Assembly (NCBI GenBank): GCA_030528355.1
Contig: JAUMZA010000008.1
Coordinates: 1-48,033 of the forward strand
DNA from: Candidatus Saccharimonadota bacterium
Lineage (GTDB): Bacteria; Patescibacteriota; Saccharimonadia; Saccharimonadales; Saccharimonadaceae
Direction: 5' to 3'
Length of the DNA stretch: 48,033 bases
In this document: positions 37,889-45,866 of the stretch, piece by piece
How positions within the stretch are numbered: position 1 is the stretch's first letter
Layout: each line of letters starts with the position of its first letter
Position numbers and translations under genes: made by a program
Notes under the pieces: model-generated
Database searches by the model: none
What the model was told of the DNA's origin: nothing
What the model saw: the letters and a program-made list of their open reading frames with translations, nothing else

Positions 37889-39611
37889 TCAGCCACGAAT
37901 TGGTTTGCTGGCAATACGCGTTTCTTCTGACAAGCAGGGTCTTGACGGCGACTCACCCGAAGCGCAGCGCGAGCAAGGCGAAGCTTACGCCAAGGCGCAT
38001 AATATCATAATCACCGAGACGATTATTTTACTCGAATCAGCGTCGCACGAAACACAGCCGATGCAAAAAGTAATTGATGTTTGCAAAGACAAAAGCAAAG
38101 GTTTTCAGGTCGTGCTAATAAAATCAATCGACCGCTTCACGCGCGGTGGCGGCGACTATTATTCACCGTTGAAGCGGCAGTTGACTCGGCTGGGTATCGC
38201 CCTTGAGGATATGTACGGCGTGATTGGCAGGCAGCAAATTAACACACTGGAGCACACCGGGTTTAAGTATTATTGGAGTGAGTTTAATCCGACGCAAAAG
38301 TCTGAATATTTGGAAGCGGAACGTGCCAAAGATGAGATGCGCGACATTATGAGCCGAATGATCGGCGCAGAAATTCGCTACACCCAGCTCGGTTATTGGA
38401 TGCGCCGTCCCCATTATGGTTTTCGTAGTGTCAAGGTGGATACGAAAAATGGTCGGCGCACGATTTTGAAGCCCGATGAGAGTGAGGCGAAGTTTATCAT
38501 AAAACTTTTTGAAATGCGCGCCGCTCATATTTATACCAATCAGCAAATCGCCGACGAGCTAAATTCAATGGGCTTTCGCTCGCGCGTTACGATTGTGCGT
38601 GACAAGTACGACCGAACCAAAGTCAAACGGCAAATCGGCGGCAAGAAAATGACCGCTAAGATGATCGATCAGTACGCTAGCAAGCTGGTTTATTGTGGCA
38701 TCATCAAAGAAAAGTGGACGCACAACCAGCCGGTCAAAGCGCAGTTTGATGGATTGGTTAGCGTTGAACTTTTTAATGAAGCTAATCGCGGACGGATTTT
38801 TGTGGAGATTGACAGCCGCGACATGATAACTATCAAGCGTAGAGCCGTGCCAGAGCACCTGAAAAATAAACAAATCTACAATCCGGAATATCCGTACAAA
38901 CAGGTTGTTGCTTGCCCGAAGTGTAGTAAGACTCTTTCTGGCAGCGCTTCGCGTGGCAAGATGGGTGCGTATTATCCGGCATATCATTGTAGTCGCAATG
39001 GGCATTATTTCCGCGTGCCCAAGCCCGAATTTGACAAGACGCTTGAGGATTTTGTGCGAACTATTACCGTAAAGCCGGAGTACGTTGATGATATTATCGC
39101 TGTTATTGCCGAGCTGTGGCGCGAACGTCAAGCAAAACAGCTTGAAGCTAACCAGCAGCGCTTAGAATACCGCCAGAATCTGCAAAACCAAATTCGGGCG
39201 ACCGTAGACAGGATGCGCGTTGTCACGAGCGAAACGGCTCTTACGTACCTAGAAGAAGATATCGTTAATGCCGAAACTGAGCTAGCAAAACTAGACAAAG
39301 AAATCGCCAATCAGCCCAACCTGCAAGCCGAATTCGACCAGGTCTTGCAATACGCCAAATATATTTTGGAACACCTGCCAGAACTACTACTTGACCTCTG
39401 TAATCCCTTGCGGAAAGCCGCCTTTTTTGCCGCTATCTTCAACAAAATCCCAACCTATGACGAAATAAACTTTGGAACTCACAAAAACAGCCCGCTACCA
39501 GAGGTAAACGAGCTATTTCATATCCGAATGGATGATAAATCCTTTGATGGTGACCTCACGGGGAATCGAACCCCGATTGCCAGGATGAAAACCTGGTGTC
39601 CTAACCGTTAG
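37875..39611 (+). CDS. Large serine recombinase whose 3' end is swapped by integration
   Basis: A 578-aa frame in the integrated state. Resolvase catalytic domain: AIRVSSDKQ with Ser17. Recombinase domain: GYWMRRPHYGFRS, and IYTNQQIADELNSMGF. Zinc ribbon: CPKCSKTLSG...YHCSRNGH. A coiled-coil region lies at about 420-480. ATG 37875 has GGAGG 9 nt upstream, whereas ATG 37866 touches it. The last 19 residues (DLTGNRTPIARMKTWCPNR) are antisense tRNA-Glu. The native 43-residue tail lies at 17696-17824, so the circular form would encode 602 aa. The enzyme catalyses integration and excision of the element. Confidence 0.93.
   Translation: MSPNNQPRIGLLAIRVSSDKQGLDGDSPEAQREQGEAYAKAHNIIITETIILLESASHETQPMQKVIDVCKDKSKGFQVVLIKSIDRFTRGGGDYYSPLKRQLTRLGIALEDMYGVIGRQQINTLEHTGFKYYWSEFNPTQKSEYLEAERAKDEMRDIMSRMIGAEIRYTQLGYWMRRPHYGFRSVKVDTKNGRRTILKPDESEAKFIIKLFEMRAAHIYTNQQIADELNSMGFRSRVTIVRDKYDRTKVKRQIGGKKMTAKMIDQYASKLVYCGIIKEKWTHNQPVKAQFDGLVSVELFNEANRGRIFVEIDSRDMITIKRRAVPEHLKNKQIYNPEYPYKQVVACPKCSKTLSGSASRGKMGAYYPAYHCSRNGHYFRVPKPEFDKTLEDFVRTITVKPEYVDDIIAVIAELWRERQAKQLEANQQRLEYRQNLQNQIRATVDRMRVVTSETALTYLEEDIVNAETELAKLDKEIANQPNLQAEFDQVLQYAKYILEHLPELLLDLCNPLRKAAFFAAIFNKIPTYDEINFGTHKNSPLPEVNELFHIRMDDKSFDGDLTGNRTPIARMKTWCPNR
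39547..39553. repeat. attR core
   Basis: ATGGTGA, identical to 17691-17697; six of its bases are the TCACCA 3' end of tRNA-Glu on the minus strand. Confidence 0.7.
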
Positions 39612-39622
39612 ACGATGAGGCC
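39548..39622 (-). tRNA. tRNA-Glu(TTC), integration target
   Basis: 75 nt including CCA: acceptor GGCCTCA/TGAGGTC, anticodon stem CCAGG/CCTGG with loop TTTTCAT (anticodon TTC), and T loop GGTTCGATTCC. It is kept intact by the insertion but has lost its own terminator, and the recombinase gene now runs into it from the opposite strand. Confidence 0.97.
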
Positions 39623-39655
39623 GCAATGGGTAGTTTTATTGTAAAACTCCTAGCA

Positions 39656-39684
39656 ATTATAGCAGTTTCGCACTGCTTTGTCTA
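39656..39684 (-). promoter_or_regulatory. Promoter of tRNA-Glu
   Basis: TAGACA (39679-39684), 17-nt spacer, TATAAT (39656-39661). Divergent from the GH5 gene. Confidence 0.6.
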
Positions 39685-39704
39685 TAGTTTTACGCAGATT
39701 CGTT

Positions 39705-39710
39705 TATAAT
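39705..39710 (+). promoter_or_regulatory. -10 box of the GH5 gene (leaderless arrangement)
   Basis: TATAAT 7 nt before ATG 39718. Confidence 0.55.
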
Positions 39711-39717
39711 TAATACT

Positions 39718-40722
39718 ATGAAGCAGCACTATACCACTCAGCACGCTAACTCTGCACTAAAGGGGGTGAATCTTGGTGGCTGGCTTGTGTTAGAAAAGTG
39801 GATGACGCCAAGCGTATTTGCAGGCAGTACGGCCGTAAACGAATACGAGCTTTCACATACTAAAGTGGGGCGAGCGGCTATTAAACGGCACCGCAGTACT
39901 TTTATAAAGGAGTCGGACTTTGCCTGGCTTGCAAGCGTGGGGATTGAGATTATTCGTGTGCCAATTGGGTACTGGGCGGTGCAGGTGGCATCACCGTACT
40001 GTAATGCTGCCAAGGAGCTTGCGTGGTGTATGCAAATGGCGAAAAAATATCGTCTAAAAGTATTGTTATGTATGCATGCTGCACCGGGTGCGCAAAACGC
40101 CAATGATCATAGTGGGAGTGGCAAACCGGGCAAGGTAGGTTGGTATACCCGTGCCAATAAAAAAGCTACCCAATTAGCACTGGTAACGCTTGCTGATAAA
40201 TATGGCTCCCATCCAGCACTATGGGGGATTGAATTGCTCAACGAGCCACTGGTAGCAAACTGGTGGCAGCGTGTGCAGTTGTGGTGGTGGACTTACCGGG
40301 CGGCACGGGTGTTGCGGCGTATATTGCCGCCTCGTGTGCGTATTGTGGCAAGTGACTGCTACGACCCGGCCTGGTGGTCTGGCAAGATAGGCAAGGCAAC
40401 GCTCGATATACATCACTACCAATGTTTTTCAGATGAAGATACCGCAGCAGATTCATATCAGCATCATCATACACAAATCCATGCACGGGCCGATGCATAC
40501 AGTACGTATGTGGCCGACCAGCCGATTATTATTGGTGAGTGGAGTGCGACCTTGCCGCCTCGCACGATGAATGATGAGGATGCAAAGAAGTTTTGCCGTA
40601 CGCAGCTTGCTGTGCCGGTTGGGGCGGATGCGTGGTTTTTTTGGAGTTATAAAACTGAGCACGCTGGCACCTGGAATTTTCGCAACCTATACGAAAAGGG
40701 CTATTTTAACGGCTTTTTATAG
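39718..40722 (+). CDS. Glycoside hydrolase family 5, exo-1,3-beta-glucanase-like
   Basis: A 334-aa TIM-barrel enzyme. LKGVNLGGWLVLEKWMTPSVF, IIRVPIGYWAV, HAAPGAQN, IELLNEP (acid/base Glu176), IHHYQCF and IIGEWSA (nucleophile Glu274) closely follow the pattern of exo-1,3-beta-glucanases best known from fungi. No signal peptide or carbohydrate-binding domain is seen, so it appears cytoplasmic. It may digest imported beta-glucan oligosaccharides and feed the glycolysis genes downstream. Substrate specificity is inferred. Its promoter lies back to back with that of tRNA-Glu. Confidence 0.87.
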   Translation: MKQHYTTQHANSALKGVNLGGWLVLEKWMTPSVFAGSTAVNEYELSHTKVGRAAIKRHRSTFIKESDFAWLASVGIEIIRVPIGYWAVQVASPYCNAAKELAWCMQMAKKYRLKVLLCMHAAPGAQNANDHSGSGKPGKVGWYTRANKKATQLALVTLADKYGSHPALWGIELLNEPLVANWWQRVQLWWWTYRAARVLRRILPPRVRIVASDCYDPAWWSGKIGKATLDIHHYQCFSDEDTAADSYQHHHTQIHARADAYSTYVADQPIIIGEWSATLPPRTMNDEDAKKFCRTQLAVPVGADAWFFWSYKTEHAGTWNFRNLYEKGYFNGFL

Positions 40723-40724
40723 CG

Positions 40725-40730
40725 TATAAT
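40725..40730 (+). promoter_or_regulatory. -10 box of the pyk-pgk-tpiA cluster (leaderless arrangement)
   Basis: TATAAT 7 nt before the pyk ATG at 40738. Confidence 0.55.
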
Positions 40731-40737
40731 AGACACA

Positions 40738-42168
40738 ATGAAGAAAATACTATTTAAACGAACAAAGATTTTGGCAACAGTTGGCCCGGCTGTTGCAAGC
40801 TACGAAAAACTTGAGCAGCTAATGAAGGCTGGAGCGAATGGGTTTCGCTTTAATTTTAGCCATGGCACATACGAAGAGCGTGTAGAACAATTTGCATGGT
40901 TGCGAGAAGCCAGTAAAAAACTTGAAAAACCGGTGGCAATTTTGCAGGATTTGCAAGGGCCAAAAATTCGCCTTGGTATGCTAAAGGATGACATGCGTCT
41001 TACGGTTAACGCAGGCGATGAACTGGTGCTAGCTTACGGCATTGAACACGACGGCAGCCTATCTGTGCCAGTGCAATATAACTTAGCAGAAAAGGTAAAA
41101 GTTGGTGAGCCAATTTATATTTTTGATGGCAAGATTCGTACAGAGGTTATTGCAGTTGAAAGTGACACTGCTATTCGGGTACGAGTTGAAAATAGCGGTA
41201 CGTTGATGAGTAAAAAAGGCATCAACCTGCCAGATACCGATTTTGGCGGTGATATTTTAACCGAAAAAGACCTAGCCGATATTGAATTTGGTGCAACTCA
41301 AGATATCGATTTTGTAGCACTGAGTTTTGTGCAGAGTGCAGATGATATCCATAATCTACGCCAGATTTTAGTATCACACAATTCTGAAGCACAAATTATT
41401 GCCAAAATTGAAACTAAGGCAGCAATTGAGCCAGATACACTGAAAGAGATTGTTAAGGCTGCCGACGGTGTAATGGTGGCTCGTGGCGATTTGGCCGTAG
41501 AAGCCGGTGCCGAGGTGGTGCCGATTGTGCAGCGTCAAATTATTGCACTGTGTCGCCGCTATGGCAAGCTCAGTATCATTGCCACTCAAATGATGAGTAG
41601 TATGGTGGATCACCCAGAGCCAACTCGTGCCGAAGTGAGTGACGTAGCAACTGGTGTAATTATGGGTGCCGACACAGTTATGTTGAGCGACGAAACTGCC
41701 AATGGTAGTTATCCAATCGAAACCGTCCAGGCAATGAAACGAGTAATTTTGTATACCCAGGAGCACACGGTGGTTGAACCAGCGATAGAGCAAATCAAGC
41801 CGGGTAGCTGGCGTAACGCAATTAGCCATGCGGCCGTACGTTTGGCTGAAGAGCTAAAGGTTGATGCGATTGTAGTTGAAACTAAAACTGGGGCAACTGC
41901 AGCCAATGCAGCGGCGTTTCGTCCGGATATGCCAATCATTAGCGTGACAAGTGAGCAGCGTGCCGCTCAGCAATTGGCACTCAGCTATGCTAACAAGAGC
42001 TTTGTGCGTCCGGATGGCGAACGGGCTGGTGTGGAACTTGCCAAAGAACTATTCGACGAAGGTTATTTTGGCGATGCCGACTCGATTACAGTGGCGGTTA
42101 TTAGTGGCCGTCAGCCTGGGGTAACTGGAGAAACTGATACGATTCGGGTACGTAGCTTTAATAAATAG
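40738..42168 (+). CDS. pyk: Pyruvate kinase
   Basis: Converts phosphoenolpyruvate and ADP to pyruvate and ATP, the last step of glycolysis. The 476-aa product has KILATVGPA at the N-terminus, FRFNFSHG, and QDLQGPKIRLG. IIAKIETKAAIE carries the catalytic Lys and metal-binding Glu. MVARGDLAVE, IIATQMMSSM and MLSDETANGSYP complete the active site. A C-terminal effector domain of about 130 residues is present. It leads a glycolytic cluster with pgk and tpiA; its transcript appears leaderless. Confidence 0.97.
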   Translation: MKKILFKRTKILATVGPAVASYEKLEQLMKAGANGFRFNFSHGTYEERVEQFAWLREASKKLEKPVAILQDLQGPKIRLGMLKDDMRLTVNAGDELVLAYGIEHDGSLSVPVQYNLAEKVKVGEPIYIFDGKIRTEVIAVESDTAIRVRVENSGTLMSKKGINLPDTDFGGDILTEKDLADIEFGATQDIDFVALSFVQSADDIHNLRQILVSHNSEAQIIAKIETKAAIEPDTLKEIVKAADGVMVARGDLAVEAGAEVVPIVQRQIIALCRRYGKLSIIATQMMSSMVDHPEPTRAEVSDVATGVIMGADTVMLSDETANGSYPIETVQAMKRVILYTQEHTVVEPAIEQIKPGSWRNAISHAAVRLAEELKVDAIVVETKTGATAANAAAFRPDMPIISVTSEQRAAQQLALSYANKSFVRPDGERAGVELAKELFDEGYFGDADSITVAVISGRQPGVTGETDTIRVRSFNK

Positions 42169-42193
42169 CAATAGTAAGTAAAAGGGTGGGCAT

Positions 42194-43420
42194 ATGATAT
42201 TTTCGAAGCAGACAATCAAAGATGTGCCATTGGCACATAAAACAGTGTTGGTGCGAGCAGATTATAATGTGCCGCTTGCGGATGACGGCACGATTCATGA
42301 TGATTTACGCATTCGTGCGTCGCTACCAACGCTTCGGTATTTATGCCAGCAGGGCTGTAAAGTAGTAGTTGTCAGCCACCTTGGCCGCCCAAAAGGTACT
42401 CGTAACAGTAAATATTCACTCAAGCCGGTTGCCTGCCGGCTTGGTGAGCTGCTTGGTGAGCCGGTAGAATTTGTGAATGACTGTGTTGGCGATGTGGTAG
42501 CTCGGGCAGTGCAATCATTGCCGCCGGGTCGTATTGTATTGCTCGAAAACGTACGGTTTTATAAGGGCGAGGAAGCGAACGATATGGCATTTGCTCATGC
42601 GCTTGCCCAGGCTACCGGGGCTCGATATTTTGTGCAAGATGGATTTGGAGTGGTGCACCGTGCCCACGCCACAACTGCTGCAATCACACACCTTATTCCG
42701 GCTGTAGCGGGATTGTTGCTCGAAAAAGAAGTGCTCACAATCTCGCAGGCTATGGTCGCACCAAAACGCCCGCTGGTGGCAGTGATGGGCGGTGCTAAAG
42801 TGAGTGATAAAATTACAGTGATTGAGCGATTTGTCGAATCTGCCGATAAAATTATTATTGGTGGAGCAATGGCTAATACATTTTTGGCATACCGTGCTGT
42901 GCCGATGGGTAAAAGTAAGGTTGAGTCAGGTCAAAAGCAGGTGCTCGATGCGATTTATGCGGCGGCAGTTAAAAAAGTCGGCCTGGCAAAGGTTGATGAA
43001 TTTATTATCTTGCCAAAGGATGTGGTGGTTGCCCCATCGCCAGATGCGGCCGTAGGTATCACTGTGCCATTGCAGGATATTGAGCCGGATGATATTGCGT
43101 TGGACGCTGGTGATGTGACTATAACAACAATCTGCAAAGAAATTGCCAAGGCTCATACGATTATTTGGAATGGTACGCTTGGCTTGGCAGAAAAGACTGC
43201 GTTTCGACAAGGGTCAGCCCGGCTAGCACAGGCGATGGCTGCCAATACAGCTGCTACTACTATTATAGGTGGTGGTGATACCGCAGACTTTGTGCTGAAG
43301 TGGGATAAAAAGCACGGCAAATCATTTTCTCATGTGTCAACTGGAGGCGGAGCAAGCCTTGAATTAATGGCTGGACATACACTTCCTGGCGTTGAGGCAT
43401 TGCTAACACGCAAAAAATAA
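42194..43420 (+). CDS. pgk: Phosphoglycerate kinase
   Basis: Transfers phosphate from 1,3-bisphosphoglycerate to ADP. The 408-aa length is typical. Motifs: VLVRADYNVPL with the substrate Arg and Asp/Asn, VVVSHLGRPKG, FVQDGFGVVHRAHATT, AVMGGAKVSDK, and C-terminal IIGGGDTADF and STGGGASLELMAG. It lies 25 nt after pyk and has an internal ribosome site (AGGGTGGG) 5-6 nt before the ATG, as expected for a downstream operon gene. It is followed 36 nt later by tpiA. Confidence 0.97.
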   Translation: MIFSKQTIKDVPLAHKTVLVRADYNVPLADDGTIHDDLRIRASLPTLRYLCQQGCKVVVVSHLGRPKGTRNSKYSLKPVACRLGELLGEPVEFVNDCVGDVVARAVQSLPPGRIVLLENVRFYKGEEANDMAFAHALAQATGARYFVQDGFGVVHRAHATTAAITHLIPAVAGLLLEKEVLTISQAMVAPKRPLVAVMGGAKVSDKITVIERFVESADKIIIGGAMANTFLAYRAVPMGKSKVESGQKQVLDAIYAAAVKKVGLAKVDEFIILPKDVVVAPSPDAAVGITVPLQDIEPDDIALDAGDVTITTICKEIAKAHTIIWNGTLGLAEKTAFRQGSARLAQAMAANTAATTIIGGGDTADFVLKWDKKHGKSFSHVSTGGGASLELMAGHTLPGVEALLTRKK

Positions 43421-43456
43421 GCTACACTAGTAAAAAATAACCATAAGCGATACACT

Positions 43457-44227
43457 ATGTCTCAATCTAAAAAGCTCATTATTGGCAACTGGAAGATGCA
43501 CCTCAATACGCATGAGGCTAGCTTGTATTTGCATCAGCTTGAAGAGGCTATTGCCACGCATCGTGATGTGCAGGTTGTAGTAGCACCCACAACACTAACA
43601 TTACAAAGTTTGAGCTTGCAGGTAAATCGCCGTAAAGTGAAGTTAGCGGCACAAAATTTTTACTGGCGTGATTTTGGGGCGTATACCGGCGAAACCTCGG
43701 CTACACAGTTGCGTGGCATTGTAGATTATGGGTTGGTTGGGCATTCGGAGCGGCGCTATATCTTTGGTGAGCGTGAAAAAGATATTCGCTACAAGGTACA
43801 AGCGGCATTGCGTAATAAATTCCGCCCGATTCTCTGCATTGGTGAGACTGCCTCGGAGCGAGCTCTAGGTGAGACCCATGCGGTGTTGCACGATCAAATC
43901 GTAGCAAGTCTTGCCAATGTTACTAGTAGCGAGGTGGCTGATGTTGTTGTTGCGTACGAGCCTGTTTGGGCAATTGGTACGGGCGACAACGCTAATCCGC
44001 ACGATGTTGCCAAGGCAATAGCCAGTATCCGTCGTACGCTAAAGCATTTATACGGCGATAAGGCTGCCAAGGCGGTACAGGTATTATACGGCGGCAGCGT
44101 GACGCCAGATAGTGCCAGCGACTACCTGGTAACGCCAGGGGTAGACGGGTTGCTGCTGGGTGGTGCAAGCTTACGGTTACATGATTTTAGTACCATTATT
44201 AATAAGGCACATAATATAAAGATATAG
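43457..44227 (+). CDS. tpiA: Triosephosphate isomerase
   Basis: Interconverts dihydroxyacetone phosphate and glyceraldehyde 3-phosphate. The 256-aa product has Lys13 in IIGNWKMHLN, His95 in LVGHSERRYIF, Glu167 in VVAYEPVWAIGTG (loop 6 included), and the phosphate-binding LYGGSVTPDSAS and GLLLGGASL. There is no strong Shine-Dalgarno. A TACACT box at 43423-43428 may be an internal promoter with a short leader. It is the third gene of the glycolytic cluster. Confidence 0.97.
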   Translation: MSQSKKLIIGNWKMHLNTHEASLYLHQLEEAIATHRDVQVVVAPTTLTLQSLSLQVNRRKVKLAAQNFYWRDFGAYTGETSATQLRGIVDYGLVGHSERRYIFGEREKDIRYKVQAALRNKFRPILCIGETASERALGETHAVLHDQIVASLANVTSSEVADVVVAYEPVWAIGTGDNANPHDVAKAIASIRRTLKHLYGDKAAKAVQVLYGGSVTPDSASDYLVTPGVDGLLLGGASLRLHDFSTIINKAHNIKI

Positions 44228-44250
44228 TAAATGCGAAATAGGGTGGCATA

Positions 44251-45804
44251 ATGAACGACATAGATTTTGACGAACTAGACAGAGCGATTGCATCAGCAAT
44301 GCAAAAAGATGCGGCAGCCGCAGCACCTGCAGCCGCTACTGATGATAAGGACGAGGCTGCGTCTGTTGCAGCTGAGTCACAGCCGGCCATGCCGCCACAG
44401 TCGCAGTCAGTTGTACCACTGGAGCCTCAGCCTTTTACGTCCTCGCCAGAGGATGTGTCGCAGCCTGCTGTAGTGCCGCCTACTGCGATGGAAGTGCCAG
44501 ATGTGCCGATACAGGCATCGGTAGAGCCAGTAGAGGCACCTGTACAAGATGTGGATATGACTCCGCAAGAAGCGGCCATTGTGCATGAAGTATTGCAAGG
44601 GATTCGTGAAACACGCCAGGCTCAGTTGCAAGAGGCTGCGGCTCCAGCCACTCCACCTATAGCAATGAGTACGCCAGCTGAGGCGACGGTAGTTGATGCA
44701 CATTCACCAGTGCCACCACTTGTCTTGCCAAAGCGGAGTGAGATAGCACGCCGTACGCCGTCTGCGGCAGTACATGCCCGCACTATGCCCGGTAGGAGTG
44801 TGTCTCGCATGGCTGAAGTAACGCCGCCGGTCGCGCAGGCTGCGGCCGTTGTTGCTGCTCCTGCCATTGAGCCCGTAGTGCCATCGGCAGCTCCTGTACC
44901 GGTGCTGTCTACACCTGTGGTAGAACTTTCTTCACACGATCGCCATATGGCAGAGGTTATGACTACTGAACTAAAGAAGGCTGCTGAATCTCCTGTTGTA
45001 GCTGCAACCCCTGAAGACACGCAAGAGTCTGAGCAAGCTGCTGTAAAGGTGGCTGCTCCAGCTAAAAAACCAGCCACTCCAGCTCGAGCAACTCACCTAA
45101 ATCCAACTGCTCGTGATACAATTCGTCGGGCTGGTCGTTTTATGGATATGGTGCACCCATCATCAGATATGCGCCACGTGATGGCTGGTGCTGCAAGCGT
45201 AGCACCAGTAGTGGCGGCAGTAGATGTGGAGCCAGATTTAGAGGGAGACGCTGCAATGCCAGATCGTACCGAACAAACATCGGACGATAAAGCTGTGGAA
45301 GATAAAGTGACTGATTTGTTGGTTGGCACCACGCCTGAGTATGATGAAGTGGTAGCGGATGCTGTACCGCAGCTTGGCGAAGAAGTTGTTGATACTGCGT
45401 CAGATATCAAAATCACACCAGAAGCGGCTATTGATGAAGCTGATGAGCAAGCGGAGGTTGATGCTCCAACTGAATCTGCGATTGAATCTGGAGTAGAGAC
45501 AATGTCGCAGGATGTACCAATTGCCGACTCTGCCGTATCTCATGAGGACTATCATGCACCGGCAACTGTAGAGCCAGAGGCTCCGGCATCTTTGCGGCCT
45601 GCAGTAGAAGCCCAATCAGCTACCGCAGCAGCTTCAAAACTTGATACAGAAGCTCATCCTATTTTTGACACCGACTCCTACATGCAGCCGGTTGCGGCAG
45701 AAGCATCACCTCACTCTAATATGGTATGGAAAGTGCTTGGTGTAGTGCTAGTGTTGCTACTAGCGGTGGCTGCAATACTGCTATGGCAACTATCTAGCAT
45801 CTAG
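44251..45804 (+). CDS. Ala/Pro/Glu-rich low-complexity protein with C-terminal membrane anchor
   Basis: A 517-aa protein of unrecognised family. It opens with an acidic helix (MNDIDFDELDRAIASAMQKD). It continues with about 450 residues of Ala/Pro/Val/Glu-rich, low-complexity sequence containing a basic patch near 160-195 and near 275-310. It ends in one helix (MVWKVLGVVLVLLLAVAAIL) plus six residues, like a tail-anchored protein. AGGGTGG lies upstream of the ATG. It may be the last gene of the glycolytic transcript (24 nt after tpiA). It is probably a cytoplasmic-facing or envelope scaffold; function unknown. Confidence 0.7.
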   Translation: MNDIDFDELDRAIASAMQKDAAAAAPAAATDDKDEAASVAAESQPAMPPQSQSVVPLEPQPFTSSPEDVSQPAVVPPTAMEVPDVPIQASVEPVEAPVQDVDMTPQEAAIVHEVLQGIRETRQAQLQEAAAPATPPIAMSTPAEATVVDAHSPVPPLVLPKRSEIARRTPSAAVHARTMPGRSVSRMAEVTPPVAQAAAVVAAPAIEPVVPSAAPVPVLSTPVVELSSHDRHMAEVMTTELKKAAESPVVAATPEDTQESEQAAVKVAAPAKKPATPARATHLNPTARDTIRRAGRFMDMVHPSSDMRHVMAGAASVAPVVAAVDVEPDLEGDAAMPDRTEQTSDDKAVEDKVTDLLVGTTPEYDEVVADAVPQLGEEVVDTASDIKITPEAAIDEADEQAEVDAPTESAIESGVETMSQDVPIADSAVSHEDYHAPATVEPEAPASLRPAVEAQSATAAASKLDTEAHPIFDTDSYMQPVAAEASPHSNMVWKVLGVVLVLLLAVAAILLWQLSSI

Positions 45805-45815
45805 GCGAGCAGAAG

Positions 45816-45843
45816 CCCCTCGTACCTATGTGGCCACGAGGGG
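45816..45843 (+). terminator. Hairpin terminator between the tail-anchored protein gene and the helicase gene
   Basis: CCCCTCGT/ACGAGGGG, 8 perfect bp, 12-nt loop. It is followed by TATAT rather than a T-run. Confidence 0.55.
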
Positions 45844-45850
45844 TATATGT

Positions 45851-45856
45851 TACAAT
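45851..45856 (+). promoter_or_regulatory. -10 box of the UvrD/PcrA helicase gene
   Basis: TACAAT 10 nt before ATG 45867. It makes the longer frame starting at 45828 unlikely, since that start would precede the transcript. Confidence 0.45.
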
Positions 45857-45866
45857 GGCTACAGTG

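Larger units (their letters stand above)
17691..39553. mobile_element. Integrative conjugative element inserted at the 3' end of tRNA-Glu
   Basis: Ends are defined by the 7-bp repeat ATGGTGA at 17691-17697 and 39547-39553; the latter covers the tRNA 3' TCACCA. The unit length is 21856 nt. Contents: serine recombinase, T4SS genes, coupling ATPase, CHAP hydrolase, replication-relaxation protein, Dcm methylase with GHKL ATPase, and cargo (HxlR, amidohydrolase, S66 peptidase, AspRS, AsnRS). The recombinase frame continues in phase from the right end into the left end, as expected if they were joined in a circle. The displaced tRNA terminator supports the same junction. Confidence 0.85.
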
